A stretch of 39,157 bases of DNA. Origin: Halanaerobium sp046541575. Its GTDB lineage: Bacteria > Bacillota > Halanaerobiia > Halanaerobiales > Halanaerobiaceae. Location: NCBI GenBank assembly GCA_046541575.1, contig JBKHDA010000014.1, positions 1 through 39,157 on the forward strand, read 5' to 3'. Made by a program: the position numbers and the translations under genes. The stretch's first letter is position 1. Each line of letters begins with the position of its first letter. Positions 25,815-33,485 of this stretch are shown here, piece after piece. The notes below the pieces were generated by a model. It was not told the origin of the DNA, did not search any database, and saw only the letters and a list, made by a program, of their open reading frames with translations.

Positions 25815-26573
25815 TTGCAAATTACATTTTTAGGAACGGGAACCTCTCATGGGGTACCTGTAATTGCCTGTGATTGTGAAGTCTGTCAATCTGACAATCC
25901 AAAAAATAAAAGAATGCGTACTTCAATTCATATTAAAAGTAAAGAATATAATCTATTAATAGATACTCCACCTGAAATGAGGCTGGAGTTGATTAATAAT
26001 AATATAAAAAATGTAGATTCAGTTTTAATGACTCATGCTCATGCTGATCATATTATGGGTTTTGATGATATTAGAGCTTTAAACTGGTTTCAGGGTAAAG
26101 AGATGCCTGTTTATGCTGATAAAAAAACTTTAAAGCAGATAAAAAGAGTTTTCCCCTATATCTTTTCAGAGGATAATCCAGTTGGAGGCATACCACAGGT
26201 TATATTAAAGGAGATAGAAAAACAATTTATCTTTAAGGATCTTGAAATTAAAGCTGTGCCAATTTATCATGGTGATAATCAGATTTTAGCTTATAGAATA
26301 AATAACTTTGCCTATTTAACAGACTGCAGTAAAATTCCCGAAAGCTCTATGAAACTTTTAAATGGAATTGAATATGCAGCTGTTGATGCTCTTCGTTTTG
26401 AAGAACATCCTACCCATATGTCTGTTGATCAGGCAGTAGAGCTAATAGATAAATTGAATTTAAAACACGGCTATTTAACCCATATTTCTCACAGGTTAGA
26501 TCATCAAAAATTAATTGATTATTTACCTGAACATGTAAGCCCCGCTTATGATGGATTGGTTATAGATGTTTAA
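25815..26573 (+). CDS. MBL-fold metallo-hydrolase, PhnP-like
   Basis: The 252-residue protein begins QITFLGTGTSHGVP and carries Cys residues in IACDCEVC (structural zinc site in PhnP). The metallo-beta-lactamase motif THAHADH is near residue 78, with further metal ligands at IYHGD, YLTDCS and LTHISH. The family includes PhnP, a phosphoribosyl cyclic phosphate phosphodiesterase. No phn genes are nearby, so the substrate is open, and a general phosphodiesterase role is the safest reading. An ATG at 25797 would extend the protein, but it lies at the predicted transcription start. GAGGAG at 25801-25806 points to the TTG at 25815. Confidence 0.88.
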   Translation: MQITFLGTGTSHGVPVIACDCEVCQSDNPKNKRMRTSIHIKSKEYNLLIDTPPEMRLELINNNIKNVDSVLMTHAHADHIMGFDDIRALNWFQGKEMPVYADKKTLKQIKRVFPYIFSEDNPVGGIPQVILKEIEKQFIFKDLEIKAVPIYHGDNQILAYRINNFAYLTDCSKIPESSMKLLNGIEYAAVDALRFEEHPTHMSVDQAVELIDKLNLKHGYLTHISHRLDHQKLIDYLPEHVSPAYDGLVIDV

Positions 26574-26662
26574 TTTTAGGGTTAATTTAAAAATATCAGG
26601 CCATATAAAGCTGTAAATTTAGAAAAATAAAAACTAATTAAAAATTAAAATAGGTGATGAAA

Positions 26663-27148
26663 TTGAATATAGTACTTGTTGAGCCAGAAATCCCACAGAA
26701 TACCGGTAATATAGCCAGGACCTGTGCTGTAACTGATTCCAGGCTGCATTTAGTTCGTCCACTTGGCTTTTCAACCTCAGATAAGTATTTAAAAAGAGCG
26801 GGTCTTGATTACTGGGACAAATTAGATATAAATTATTATGATAATTTGGATCATTTTTTTGAAGTAAATCAAGGTGGACGCTTTTTTTATGCAACTACAA
26901 AAGCAGCAAAATCGTATGCTGATTTTGAATATCAAGCAGATGATTATTTTTTATTCGGTAAAGAAACTGCAGGTCTGCCTGAAGAATTATTAGGAAAAAA
27001 TTTAGATAAATGTATTAGAATTCCAATGAAAGATAATTTGAGATCTTTGAATCTTTCTAACTCAGTTTCCATAATTATATATGAGGCCCTGAGACAGAAT
27101 AATTTTATAAATTTAAACAAAAAAGGGAAATATAAAAAGGAAATTTGA
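26663..27148 (+). CDS. trmL: tRNA (cytidine/uridine-2'-O-)-methyltransferase, TrmL
   Basis: TrmL is a SPOUT-class enzyme that 2'-O-methylates the wobble base of some leucine tRNAs. The 161 residues show the family start NIVLVEPEIPQNTGNIARTC and the knot-forming motifs DYFLFGKETAGLPEELL (near residue 95) and IRIPM followed by RSLNLSNSVSIIIYEALRQ. Several starts are possible: GTG 26654, ATG 26657 and TTG 26663. AGGTGA at 26652-26657 fits the TTG, and that N-terminus matches the usual one. The upstream 26574-26650 shows no clear promoter. Confidence 0.9.
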   Translation: MNIVLVEPEIPQNTGNIARTCAVTDSRLHLVRPLGFSTSDKYLKRAGLDYWDKLDINYYDNLDHFFEVNQGGRFFYATTKAAKSYADFEYQADDYFLFGKETAGLPEELLGKNLDKCIRIPMKDNLRSLNLSNSVSIIIYEALRQNNFINLNKKGKYKKEI

Positions 27149-27173
27149 GTTTTATCTTGAAATATATTATAGT
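27145..27173 (+). promoter_or_regulatory. Possible promoter for the LysM/M23 gene
   Basis: TTGAGT (27145-27150) and TATAGT (27168-27173) are 17 bases apart and overlap the trmL stop codon. The AT-rich context makes this a moderate call only. Confidence 0.4.
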
Positions 27174-27198
27174 AGAGTAAAAAGGAAGGAGGGGAGAA

Positions 27199-28506
27199 AT
27201 GGAAAGAAATAAATTTTTTAGTACGCTAATAATTTTATTAGTTTTTCTTTTGTCAATAACTATTAGTGTTTCTGCTTTTCAGGTTAAATTAAATGACCGG
27301 GGCAGAGATGTAATTGAAGTTCAAAAATATTTAGAAGTTCTGGGTTATGATGTATCAACTGATGGTATATTTGGAAAAGGAACTGAAGATGCAGTTAAAG
27401 ATTTTCAGGAAAGCAATGATCTTGAAGCTGATGGTATTGTAGGTGGTAAAACTCATGAGATTTTAGAAAAAATGATTTCTGAGAAAGTATCTTATGAGCT
27501 CTATGTAGTGGATAATGGAGATACTCTGTCAGGAATTGCTGGGTCACGAGAAGTTACTGTAGAAGAAATAATGGACTTTAATAATTTAAGTTCAAGAAAA
27601 CTCAAGCCCGGTCAGGATCTAAAAATTCCAAGAGAAGATATTATTACTGCTGAATCTGATTCTGAAAACCAGGACGAAAAAAGTGATAAAAAATCTGAAG
27701 AAGAAAATGCACAGATATATTATACAGTTCGTCAGGGGGATACTTTATCCACAATTGCAGCCCGCAGAAATTTACCTGTGGAAGCAATTATGGATGAAAA
27801 CAATTTGGATTCAGAAGTTATTAAAGCTGGTCAGGAAATTGTGCTTCCTATCAAAGATTTTAAAGAAAAAAACAAGTCAAATTCTGAAAATAATAAAGAA
27901 GAAAACACAGGCGGTTCAAAGAAATCGAGAGACAATGAGTCTTCCTCTAAAGAAATTGTACATGAAGTTCAGCAGGGAGATGCTTTGAGTAAAATAGCCA
28001 GAATGTATGGCACTGATACAGAGACAATTCGTGAAAATAACAATTTGAACGGTGATAGAATTTTTGCAGGAGATGAACTGGTAATTAATGATTATGAAAG
28101 AGGACCATTTTCATTGAGCAAAAATTCACTGAACTGGCCCGTTAATGGAAGAGTTAGCTCCGGTTTTGGCTGGAGGACTCATCCGGTTAAGAAGACAAGA
28201 TTATTTCATAATGGTATAGATATTGCAGTCCCTAACGGAACAGCTGTTAGAGCAGCGGCTTCTGGAGAGGTAGTACATAGTGGCTGGATGAATGGTTTTG
28301 GTTATACTGTTATTATCGAACATGGACGAGGTGTTGAGACGCTTTATGCCCATAATTCCAGAACTACTGTTTCTAAAGGCTCAACGGTTAATAAGGGTCA
28401 AAAAATTGCTTTATCAGGTAATACTGGTTTAAGTACCGGCCCCCATCTACATTTTGGAGTTTTAAGAAATGAGGAACCGCTTAATCCCAGAGATTATTTA
28501 AAATAA
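27199..28506 (+). CDS. Secreted cell-wall hydrolase: PG-binding, three LysM, M23 endopeptidase
   Basis: The 435-residue protein has a clear signal peptide (about residues 1-25, cleaved near VSA). Next come a PG_binding_1 domain (about 27-92) and three LysM repeats (about 99-147, 173-217 and 253-298), separated by low-complexity Lys/Glu/Ser/Asn linkers. A LytM/M23 zinc metallopeptidase follows (about 312-435). Zinc ligands are visible as HNGID (His and Asp) and HLHFG (second His). It probably cuts peptide cross-links in peptidoglycan outside the membrane. GGAAGGAGGGG precedes the ATG, a very strong site. A terminator follows, so the gene may be transcribed from its own promoter or from the MBL-trmL unit. 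Confidence 0.95.
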   Translation: MERNKFFSTLIILLVFLLSITISVSAFQVKLNDRGRDVIEVQKYLEVLGYDVSTDGIFGKGTEDAVKDFQESNDLEADGIVGGKTHEILEKMISEKVSYELYVVDNGDTLSGIAGSREVTVEEIMDFNNLSSRKLKPGQDLKIPREDIITAESDSENQDEKSDKKSEEENAQIYYTVRQGDTLSTIAARRNLPVEAIMDENNLDSEVIKAGQEIVLPIKDFKEKNKSNSENNKEENTGGSKKSRDNESSSKEIVHEVQQGDALSKIARMYGTDTETIRENNNLNGDRIFAGDELVINDYERGPFSLSKNSLNWPVNGRVSSGFGWRTHPVKKTRLFHNGIDIAVPNGTAVRAAASGEVVHSGWMNGFGYTVIIEHGRGVETLYAHNSRTTVSKGSTVNKGQKIALSGNTGLSTGPHLHFGVLRNEEPLNPRDYLK

Positions 28507-28522
28507 AACTAAATTTGGATTT

Positions 28523-28563
28523 AAAGGCAGACTATAAAAAGGTCTGCCTTTTAAAATTTTTTT
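28523..28563 (+). terminator. Rho-independent terminator after the M23 gene
   Basis: A 10-bp perfect stem (28523-28532 with 28542-28551) has a 9-base loop. The tail is interrupted (TT, AAAA, then seven T), so efficiency may be moderate. Confidence 0.75.
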
Positions 28564-28572
28564 GCCTTTTTC

Positions 28573-28601
28573 TTGACAACTCTATCTATTGTTGATATTA
28601 T
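28573..28601 (+). promoter_or_regulatory. Consensus promoter for the tRNA cluster
   Basis: TTGACA (28573-28578) and TATTAT (28596-28601) are separated by 17 bases. The predicted transcription start near 28608 lies about 15 bases before the first tRNA, as expected for a stable RNA operon. Confidence 0.85.
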
Positions 28602-28622
28602 AAAAAGCGTTGCAAGAGAAAT

Positions 28623-28698
28623 GGGCCATTAGCTCAGTTGGCAGAGCACCTGACTTTTAATCAGGTTGTCGGAGGTTCGAATCCTCCATGGCTCACCA
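28623..28698 (+). tRNA. tRNA-Lys (UUU)
   Basis: A 76-base tRNA with encoded CCA. Acceptor arms GGGCCAT and ATGGCTC pair with one G-U, and the anticodon loop CTTTTAA gives anticodon UUU. The D stem GCTC/GAGC and the T arm GGAGG-TTCGAAT-CCTCC are intact. It is the first gene of a three-tRNA transcript. Confidence 0.98.
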
Positions 28699-28705
28699 TT
28701 TATAG

Positions 28706-28782
28706 CGCGGGGTAGAGCAGTCTGGTAGCTCGTCAGGCTCATAACCTGGAGGTCATCGGTTCGAATCCGGTCCCCGCAACCA
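28706..28782 (+). tRNA. Initiator tRNA-fMet (CAU)
   Basis: A 77-base tRNA with anticodon loop CTCATAA. Initiator hallmarks are the unpaired C1-A72 end (CGCGGGG against CCCCGCA) and the A11-U24 pair in the D stem. The anticodon stem is TCAGG/CCTGG, so the three G-C pairs typical of initiators (29-41, 30-40, 31-39) are reduced to two, with A29-U41. U27-G43 closes the top of the stem. CCA is encoded. Confidence 0.96.
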
Positions 28783-28804
28783 TTTATTATATAATTACAT
28801 ATTC

Positions 28805-28880
28805 GGTGGGATAGCTCAGTCGGTAGAGCAGTGGATTGAAAATCCACGTGTCGACAGTTCGATTCTGTCTCCCACCACCA
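28805..28880 (+). tRNA. tRNA-Phe (GAA)
   Basis: A 76-base tRNA with encoded CCA. Acceptor stem GGTGGGA/TCCCACC, anticodon stem GTGGA/TCCAC around loop TTGAAAA give anticodon GAA. The T arm is GACAG-TTCGATT-CTGTC. It is the last gene of the cluster, followed by a terminator 15 bases later. Confidence 0.98.
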
Positions 28881-28895
28881 TTTTTTAAAATATTA

Positions 28896-28924
28896 AAGCC
28901 AGGCTGCTGCCTGGCTTCTTTTTT
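28896..28924 (+). terminator. Rho-independent terminator of the tRNA cluster
   Basis: AAGCCAGGC (28896-28904) pairs perfectly with GCCTGGCTT (28909-28917) over a 4-base loop, then C and six T. It may also help stop the convergent minus-strand transcript, though the tail on that strand is poorer. Confidence 0.92.
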
Positions 28925-28975
28925 AGATATTTATTTTTGTAATTGTTGTCAATATAACTTTATTAAGACAGCTAA

Positions 28976-29953
28976 TTATTCTTCAAAGACAGTATCAGCA
29001 GAGTCCATTAATTCTTCTGGTACTTCTAAACCAATTTTATCAGCAGAACTTTTATTGATATAAAGTTTTAATTCTTCTGAGGACTCAACAGACATCTCAG
29101 AAGGATCAGCACCATTTAAAATTTTAGCAGCCATGGAGCCTGTTTGTTTTCCAAGCTGATAATAATCAATTCCTAGAGTAGCAATTGCTCCCTGTTCAAC
29201 TGAATTGTTTTCAGAAGCAAATACAGGAATATTATTATTATATGCATTCTGCAGTACAGTTGGCATAGCTGAAACTATAATATTATCTGTGGGAACATAA
29301 ATTGCATCTACATTATCAACAAGTGAGGATACTGCCAGACTAACTTCACTGCTGTTGCTGACTGTTGCTTCTTCTATTTCAAGCTCCATTTCCTCAGCTT
29401 TTTCTTTAGCTAGTTCAACCTGTACAGTCGAATTAACTTCTCCCGGGTTATATAAAACACCTAAAGTTTTTATTTCAGGTAAAAATTGTTCTATTAATTC
29501 AATCTGCTTTGCTACAGGATTCATATCTGTAGTTCCAGTAATATTTGCTCCTGGGTTTTCCATACTCTCTACTATTCCTGCTTCCACCGGATCTGTAACT
29601 GCAGTGATTAAGACTGGAATATCAGAGATAATATTTGCAGCAGTTTGAGCAGAAGGTGTGGCAATTGCCAGTATTAAATCAGGACTATTCTGCTTAAATC
29701 TCTGAGCTATAGTTTGGGCAGTAGAAAATTCAGCCTGAGCATTTTGTGTATCAATTTTCAAATTTTCATCTTCAACAAATCCCTCTTCAGCAAGCTGATC
29801 AATAAATCCCTCGCGTGCAAGATCTAAAGAAGGATGTTCCACAAATTGGGAAATCCCTATTTCATATTCCTCTGCCCCCAGATTAAAGGTAAATAAAAAA
29901 ACCAGGCTTAAGACTAAAAAAAGTAAATAATTTTCCCTTAATATTTTTTTCAT
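28976..29953 (-). CDS. ABC transporter substrate-binding protein (PF04392 / TrpX-like)
   Basis: The 325-residue protein has an N-terminal signal sequence (about residues 1-27, LFLVLSLVFLFTFNLGAEE). The two-lobed fold is that of the ABC_sub_bind family: EIGISQFVEHPSLDLAREGFIDQLAEEG near the start, ATPSAQTAAN, DPVEAGIV, NITGTTD and GVLYNPGE. Related proteins bind tryptophan/tyrosine or other small amines. No Cys lipobox is seen, so it is secreted or anchored by its uncleaved signal. A GGGAGAAGGG site precedes the ATG. The usual permease and ATPase partners are absent on both sides, so it is an orphan here. It has its own consensus promoter. Confidence 0.92.
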   Translation of the reverse strand: MKKILRENYLLFLVLSLVFLFTFNLGAEEYEIGISQFVEHPSLDLAREGFIDQLAEEGFVEDENLKIDTQNAQAEFSTAQTIAQRFKQNSPDLILAIATPSAQTAANIISDIPVLITAVTDPVEAGIVESMENPGANITGTTDMNPVAKQIELIEQFLPEIKTLGVLYNPGEVNSTVQVELAKEKAEEMELEIEEATVSNSSEVSLAVSSLVDNVDAIYVPTDNIIVSAMPTVLQNAYNNNIPVFASENNSVEQGAIATLGIDYYQLGKQTGSMAAKILNGADPSEMSVESSEELKLYINKSSADKIGLEVPEELMDSADTVFEE

Positions 29954-29994
29954 ACTTATCCCTTCTCCCTTCTTTTAATTAATTACTTATTCTA

Positions 29995-30024
29995 ATTATA
30001 TAATTATTTACTTTAGGCTGTCAA
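29995..30024 (-). promoter_or_regulatory. Promoter of the ABC substrate-binding protein gene
   Basis: On the minus strand TTGACA (30019-30024) and TATAAT (29995-30000) are perfect consensus boxes 18 bases apart, about 40 bases before the start codon. Confidence 0.8.
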
Positions 30025-30089
30025 TTTTGAAATTTTTATGAACTTTTAAAAAGAGCCTATGATTATAGAAAAAAATATAGTAGACTATA

Positions 30090-30113
30090 ATTGTAATAGA
30101 AATTGTAATAGAA
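30090..30113. repeat. Two tandem copies of a 12-base repeat
   Basis: ATTGTAATAGAA occurs twice in direct succession (30090-30101 and 30102-30113) in the gap before the MBOAT gene, just after a TATAAT at 30086-30091. It may be a regulator site or replication slippage in AT-rich DNA. Confidence 0.6.
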
Positions 30114-30182
30114 AATCTTTGAAAATAAAGTTTATGATCATTTAAATTCAATATTCAATACCTTTTAGTGAGGATGAGCAGA

Positions 30183-31652
30183 ATGATTTTTAATTCAATG
30201 CAGTTTTTAATCTTTTTTACTGTTGTAATTTCATTTTATTTTTTGATTAACTCCAAATACAGATGGATACTTTTATTAGCTGCCAGTTATTACTTTTATA
30301 TGAGCTGGAATCCGGCTTATATATTATTAATTATTCTTTCTACAGTTGTTGACTATTTTGCTTCTTTGAAAATGGATCAACAGCAGAAAAAGAAGGATAG
30401 AAAGAAATATTTAGTTTTAAGTCTTTTGGTCAATTTAGGTCTTTTGTTTTTCTTTAAATATTATGGATTTTTTAATAATTCATTTTCATCAGTAGTCAGG
30501 GCCTTTAACATGAATTTAGGACTGCCTAATTTTGACCTGCTGCTGCCTGTGGGAATTTCTTTTTATACATTTCAGACTTTAAGTTATACAATTGATGTTT
30601 ATCGTGGAGATAAAAAAGCCGAAAAACATTTTGGTATTTTTGCTTTATATGTTTCCTTTTTCCCACAGTTAGTTGCCGGACCAATTGAGCGCTCAACCAG
30701 ACTGCTGCCGCAGTTTAAAAAGAAAATTGATTTTGATTCTGCCAGAGTTGCTTCAGGTCTGCAGTTGATGCTCTGGGGATTTTTCAAAAAGGTAGTGGTT
30801 GCTGACCGCCTGGCTCTTTATGTTAATGGTGTTTATAATAATCTGGAGGGCTTAGAAGGCCTTACTTTAATTTTAGCTACAGTATTTTTTGCTTTTCAGA
30901 TTTACTGTGATTTTTCCGGTTATTCCAGTATTGCAATTGGAGCAGCCAGGGTAATGGGTTTTGATTTAATGACAAACTTTAGAAGACCTTATTTTGCAAA
31001 ATCTATTCCCGAGTTCTGGCGCCGCTGGCATATATCTCTTTCAACCTGGTTTAAAGATTATTTATATATACCACTTGGAGGTAATAGAGTTACAAAGATT
31101 AGATACTATTTTAACCTTTTTTTCACCTTTTTAGTCAGTGGACTCTGGCATGGTGCGGCCTGGACTTTTGTTATCTGGGGTGGATTACACGGTCTTTACC
31201 AGATTATTAGTATTTTAACTTCGGATTTACGAGAAAATATTAAAGAAAAAATTGGGATTAATAAATTACCTACACTTAATAAATTGTGGCAGGTTACCGT
31301 AACCTTTACGCTGGTTAATTTTGGCTGGATATTTTTTAGAGCAAATTCTCTAACAGATGCAGTCTATGTAGTAAACAACTTATTTTCTTCTCTGGGAACT
31401 CAGCTCAGCAGCTGGACAAATTTAAAAGCAGCTGTAGTAGGTTATGGTTTAAATCAGTATGAACTTATACTTGCTTTTGCAACAATCATGATCATGGAAA
31501 CAGTGCATTTAATGCAGCGTAAAGGAAGTGTGAGAGAGTTCTTAAATCAAAAGCCTGCAGTTTTTCGTTGGGCAGCATATTATGGCCTAATAATTTTAAT
31601 TTTAGGATTTGGAGTTTATGGAGAAGCAGAATTTATCTATTTTCAATTCTAG
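30183..31652 (+). CDS. MBOAT family membrane O-acyltransferase (AlgI/DltB-like)
   Basis: This 489-residue polytopic membrane protein moves acyl groups, usually acetyl, across the membrane for attachment to surface polymers. Family landmarks are PVGISFYTFQTLSYTIDVYRG, AGPIERSTRLLPQF, FWRRWHISLSTWFKDYLYIPLGG with the first conserved His (283), and SGLWHGAAWTFVIWGGLHG with the catalytic His (323). The frame is open from GTG 30168, but AGGATGA at 30171-30177 and the typical N-terminus MIFNSMQF support ATG 30183. An SGNH-type partner follows 18 bases later, as in alginate or peptidoglycan O-acetylation systems. The acceptor polymer is unknown. Confidence 0.93.
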   Translation: MIFNSMQFLIFFTVVISFYFLINSKYRWILLLAASYYFYMSWNPAYILLIILSTVVDYFASLKMDQQQKKKDRKKYLVLSLLVNLGLLFFFKYYGFFNNSFSSVVRAFNMNLGLPNFDLLLPVGISFYTFQTLSYTIDVYRGDKKAEKHFGIFALYVSFFPQLVAGPIERSTRLLPQFKKKIDFDSARVASGLQLMLWGFFKKVVVADRLALYVNGVYNNLEGLEGLTLILATVFFAFQIYCDFSGYSSIAIGAARVMGFDLMTNFRRPYFAKSIPEFWRRWHISLSTWFKDYLYIPLGGNRVTKIRYYFNLFFTFLVSGLWHGAAWTFVIWGGLHGLYQIISILTSDLRENIKEKIGINKLPTLNKLWQVTVTFTLVNFGWIFFRANSLTDAVYVVNNLFSSLGTQLSSWTNLKAAVVGYGLNQYELILAFATIMIMETVHLMQRKGSVREFLNQKPAVFRWAAYYGLIILILGFGVYGEAEFIYFQF

Positions 31653-31670
31653 AAGATTGGAGAGTCTATA

Positions 31671-32726
31671 ATGCAGAATTTTATAAAAAAAGGAATAATC
31701 TTTTTAATTCCACTGCTTTTATTTATTGTACTTACAAATTATTTTGTAGATCCAGCAAATCTTTTCAGCAGTGAATTTGAAGAAGAAATGGCAGAAATAT
31801 TAGTTAATGAAAAAAATGCTGCCGGAGTTTATAATTATGATGAAAGAATTTTCCAGAAAGAATATATTCAAAAGCTAGAAGATAAAAATGAGGCCGCTGT
31901 TTTGGGCTCCAGCCGGGCTCTGCAGATCAGGGAAGAGATGATTGAAGCTGAAAGCTTTTTTAATCATGGTGTATCAGGTGCAGTTTTAGAAGATTATATT
32001 GCTATAACTGAAATTTATAGAGAGAATGAAAAAATGCCTGATAAAATAATTATGGGAGTAAATCCCTGGATTTTTAACAGATATAATATAGAAGAGCGCT
32101 GGCGCAGTATAGAAGAATACTATTATTCTTTTTTTGATGAAGATTATAATGATGACGAATCCCTGATGGAAGAAAATTTTGGGCGGAATTATATGCAGCT
32201 TTTTTCAGCCACCTATTTTCAGGCTTCTTTTGAGACTTTAATTAAAGGGCAGGCTTTTATGGATATTCAGCAAACAGAGGAAGAATCACTGGATGTACCT
32301 GTTAAGCTTGCAGATGGAAGTCTTATCTATCAGCGGCCGCGAAAAAATATAAGTCCAGAAGATGCAGAAATTGAAGCCCAAAATTATATCAGAAATGGAG
32401 TTTATTCTTTAGAAAATTATAATGAAATTGACAGTGAAGATAGACGTCAATTTCAGGAATTAATAAAATATTTTCTTGAGCGGGATGTGGAGTTAATTTT
32501 TTATCTTCCCCCCTATCATCCCCTTGTTTTTGATTATTTAGAGGAAAATGAAAGATATCATATAATATTTGAGGTTGAAAAATACATTAGAGATTTTGCT
32601 TCTAAAAATGATATTAAAGTAGTTGGAGATTATGATCCGGCTGAATTGGATCTGGATAAAAATGATTTCCATGATGGTATGCATCCAAAAGAATCGGTGA
32701 TGGCTGAATTATTTAGAGATGTATAA
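31671..32726 (+). CDS. SGNH/DltD-like membrane-anchored partner of the MBOAT acyltransferase
   Basis: The 351-residue protein has a single N-terminal membrane anchor (about residues 7-25) and an outside domain. A nucleophile motif LGSSRALQ (residues 78-85) and a C-terminal D-x2-H (Asp335, His338 in HDGMHP) mark the SGNH-like fold used by DltD, AlgJ/AlgX-type acyl esterases and transferases. It follows the MBOAT gene at once, so the two likely form an acyl relay in which MBOAT carries the group across the membrane and this protein places it on a surface glycan. The protein is rich in Asp and Glu. I cannot tell which polymer is modified. Confidence 0.82.
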   Translation: MQNFIKKGIIFLIPLLLFIVLTNYFVDPANLFSSEFEEEMAEILVNEKNAAGVYNYDERIFQKEYIQKLEDKNEAAVLGSSRALQIREEMIEAESFFNHGVSGAVLEDYIAITEIYRENEKMPDKIIMGVNPWIFNRYNIEERWRSIEEYYYSFFDEDYNDDESLMEENFGRNYMQLFSATYFQASFETLIKGQAFMDIQQTEEESLDVPVKLADGSLIYQRPRKNISPEDAEIEAQNYIRNGVYSLENYNEIDSEDRRQFQELIKYFLERDVELIFYLPPYHPLVFDYLEENERYHIIFEVEKYIRDFASKNDIKVVGDYDPAELDLDKNDFHDGMHPKESVMAELFRDV

Positions 32727-32749
32727 TAATTATTTTTTAAAGAACAGCT

Positions 32750-32777
32750 TTGATTTTATAGCTAATTTGTATATAAT
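32750..32777 (+). promoter_or_regulatory. Promoter for the cyclophilin gene
   Basis: TTGATT (32750-32755) and a perfect TATAAT (32772-32777) are 16 bases apart, or 17 if the -35 is read one base earlier. Confidence 0.65.
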
Positions 32778-32817
32778 GAGATAAGTAAAGAAAAAATATA
32801 AATTTGGGGTGTTAACT

Positions 32818-33339
32818 GTGGAAAAAAATCCAGAAATAACTATCAAAATGGAAAATGGAGAAGAAATTAGAGTAGAATTGTATCCTGATAAAGCGCCAAA
32901 TACTGTCAGAAATTTTATAGAACTGGCTGAAGATGGCTATTATGATGGACTTAAGTTTCACCGTGTAATTAAAGGCTTTATGGTTCAGGGCGGCTGTCCT
33001 GAAGGTACAGGTATGGGTAATCCCGGTTATTCAATTAAAGGTGAGTTTTCTGCCAATGGTTTTGATAATGATTTAAGCCACAAAAGAGGGGTTATCTCTA
33101 TGGCCAGAAGTTCAGCACCTGATTCTGCAGGCTCACAATTTTTTATAGTTCATCAGGATGCTGCTCATCTGGACGGCAAGTATGCTGCATTTGGCGAAGT
33201 TATTGAAGGGATGGAAGTTGTCGACCAAATTGCTGAAGTAGATACTGGAGCCAGAGATATGCCGCGTGAAGATCAGATAATGGAATCAGTTAAAGTAGAA
33301 ACTTTTGGTGAAGAATATGCAGAGGCTGAGAAAATTTAA
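32818..33339 (+). CDS. Peptidyl-prolyl cis-trans isomerase, cyclophilin type
   Basis: The 173-residue cytoplasmic cyclophilin accelerates proline isomerisation during folding. Core motifs are NFIELAEDGYYDGLKFHRVIKGFMVQGG (with catalytic Arg in FHRV), GVISMARS, and SAGSQFFIVHQDAAHLDGKYAAFGEV with the Phe and Gln of the active site. There is no signal peptide. An in-frame GTG at 32809 also exists, but GGGGTG at 32806-32811 is spaced for the GTG at 32818, which I choose. It has its own promoter and terminator and so is monocistronic. Confidence 0.94.
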   Translation: MEKNPEITIKMENGEEIRVELYPDKAPNTVRNFIELAEDGYYDGLKFHRVIKGFMVQGGCPEGTGMGNPGYSIKGEFSANGFDNDLSHKRGVISMARSSAPDSAGSQFFIVHQDAAHLDGKYAAFGEVIEGMEVVDQIAEVDTGARDMPREDQIMESVKVETFGEEYAEAEKI

Positions 33340-33369
33340 CTAAATTAAATAATATAAGAAACTAAGTAG

Positions 33370-33397
33370 GCTGGCAGCTAACTCTGTCAGCTTTTTT
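33370..33397 (+). terminator. Rho-independent terminator after the cyclophilin gene
   Basis: GCTGGCAG (33370-33377) pairs with CTGTCAGC (33384-33391), with one G-T, over a 6-base loop; six T follow. Confidence 0.85.
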
Positions 33398-33417
33398 ATG
33401 TCTAAAAAAAATAAATT

Positions 33418-33476
33418 TATCACAAATAAATAAAATAATAAATTATGTTGATATTTTTAAACATATGTGATATTAT
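33418..33476 (+). promoter_or_regulatory. Promoter and possible operators upstream of the SorC-family regulator
   Basis: TTGATA (33448-33453) and TATTAT (33471-33476) are 17 bases apart. The palindrome ACATATGT (33461-33468) lies between the boxes. An inverted pair TATCACA (33418-33424) and TGTGATA (33466-33472) flanks the -35. These are plausible binding sites for autoregulation by the SorC protein or a catabolite regulator. The predicted transcription start (about 33483) almost touches the first GTG, so the leader is very short or the true start is downstream. Confidence 0.5.
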
Positions 33477-33485
33477 TTAACTAAA

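Noticed and set aside
28629..28847. 72-codon minus-strand ORF across the tRNA cluster
   Set aside because: It runs antisense through tRNA-Lys, tRNA-fMet and tRNA-Phe. Such GDRIRTDDLQV-type peptides are a well-known artefact of translating the reverse strand of tRNA genes.
29355..29648. 97-codon plus-strand ORF inside the ABC substrate-binding gene
   Set aside because: It is fully antisense to a well-supported gene, Ser- and Ile-rich, and shows no ribosome site or recognised motif.
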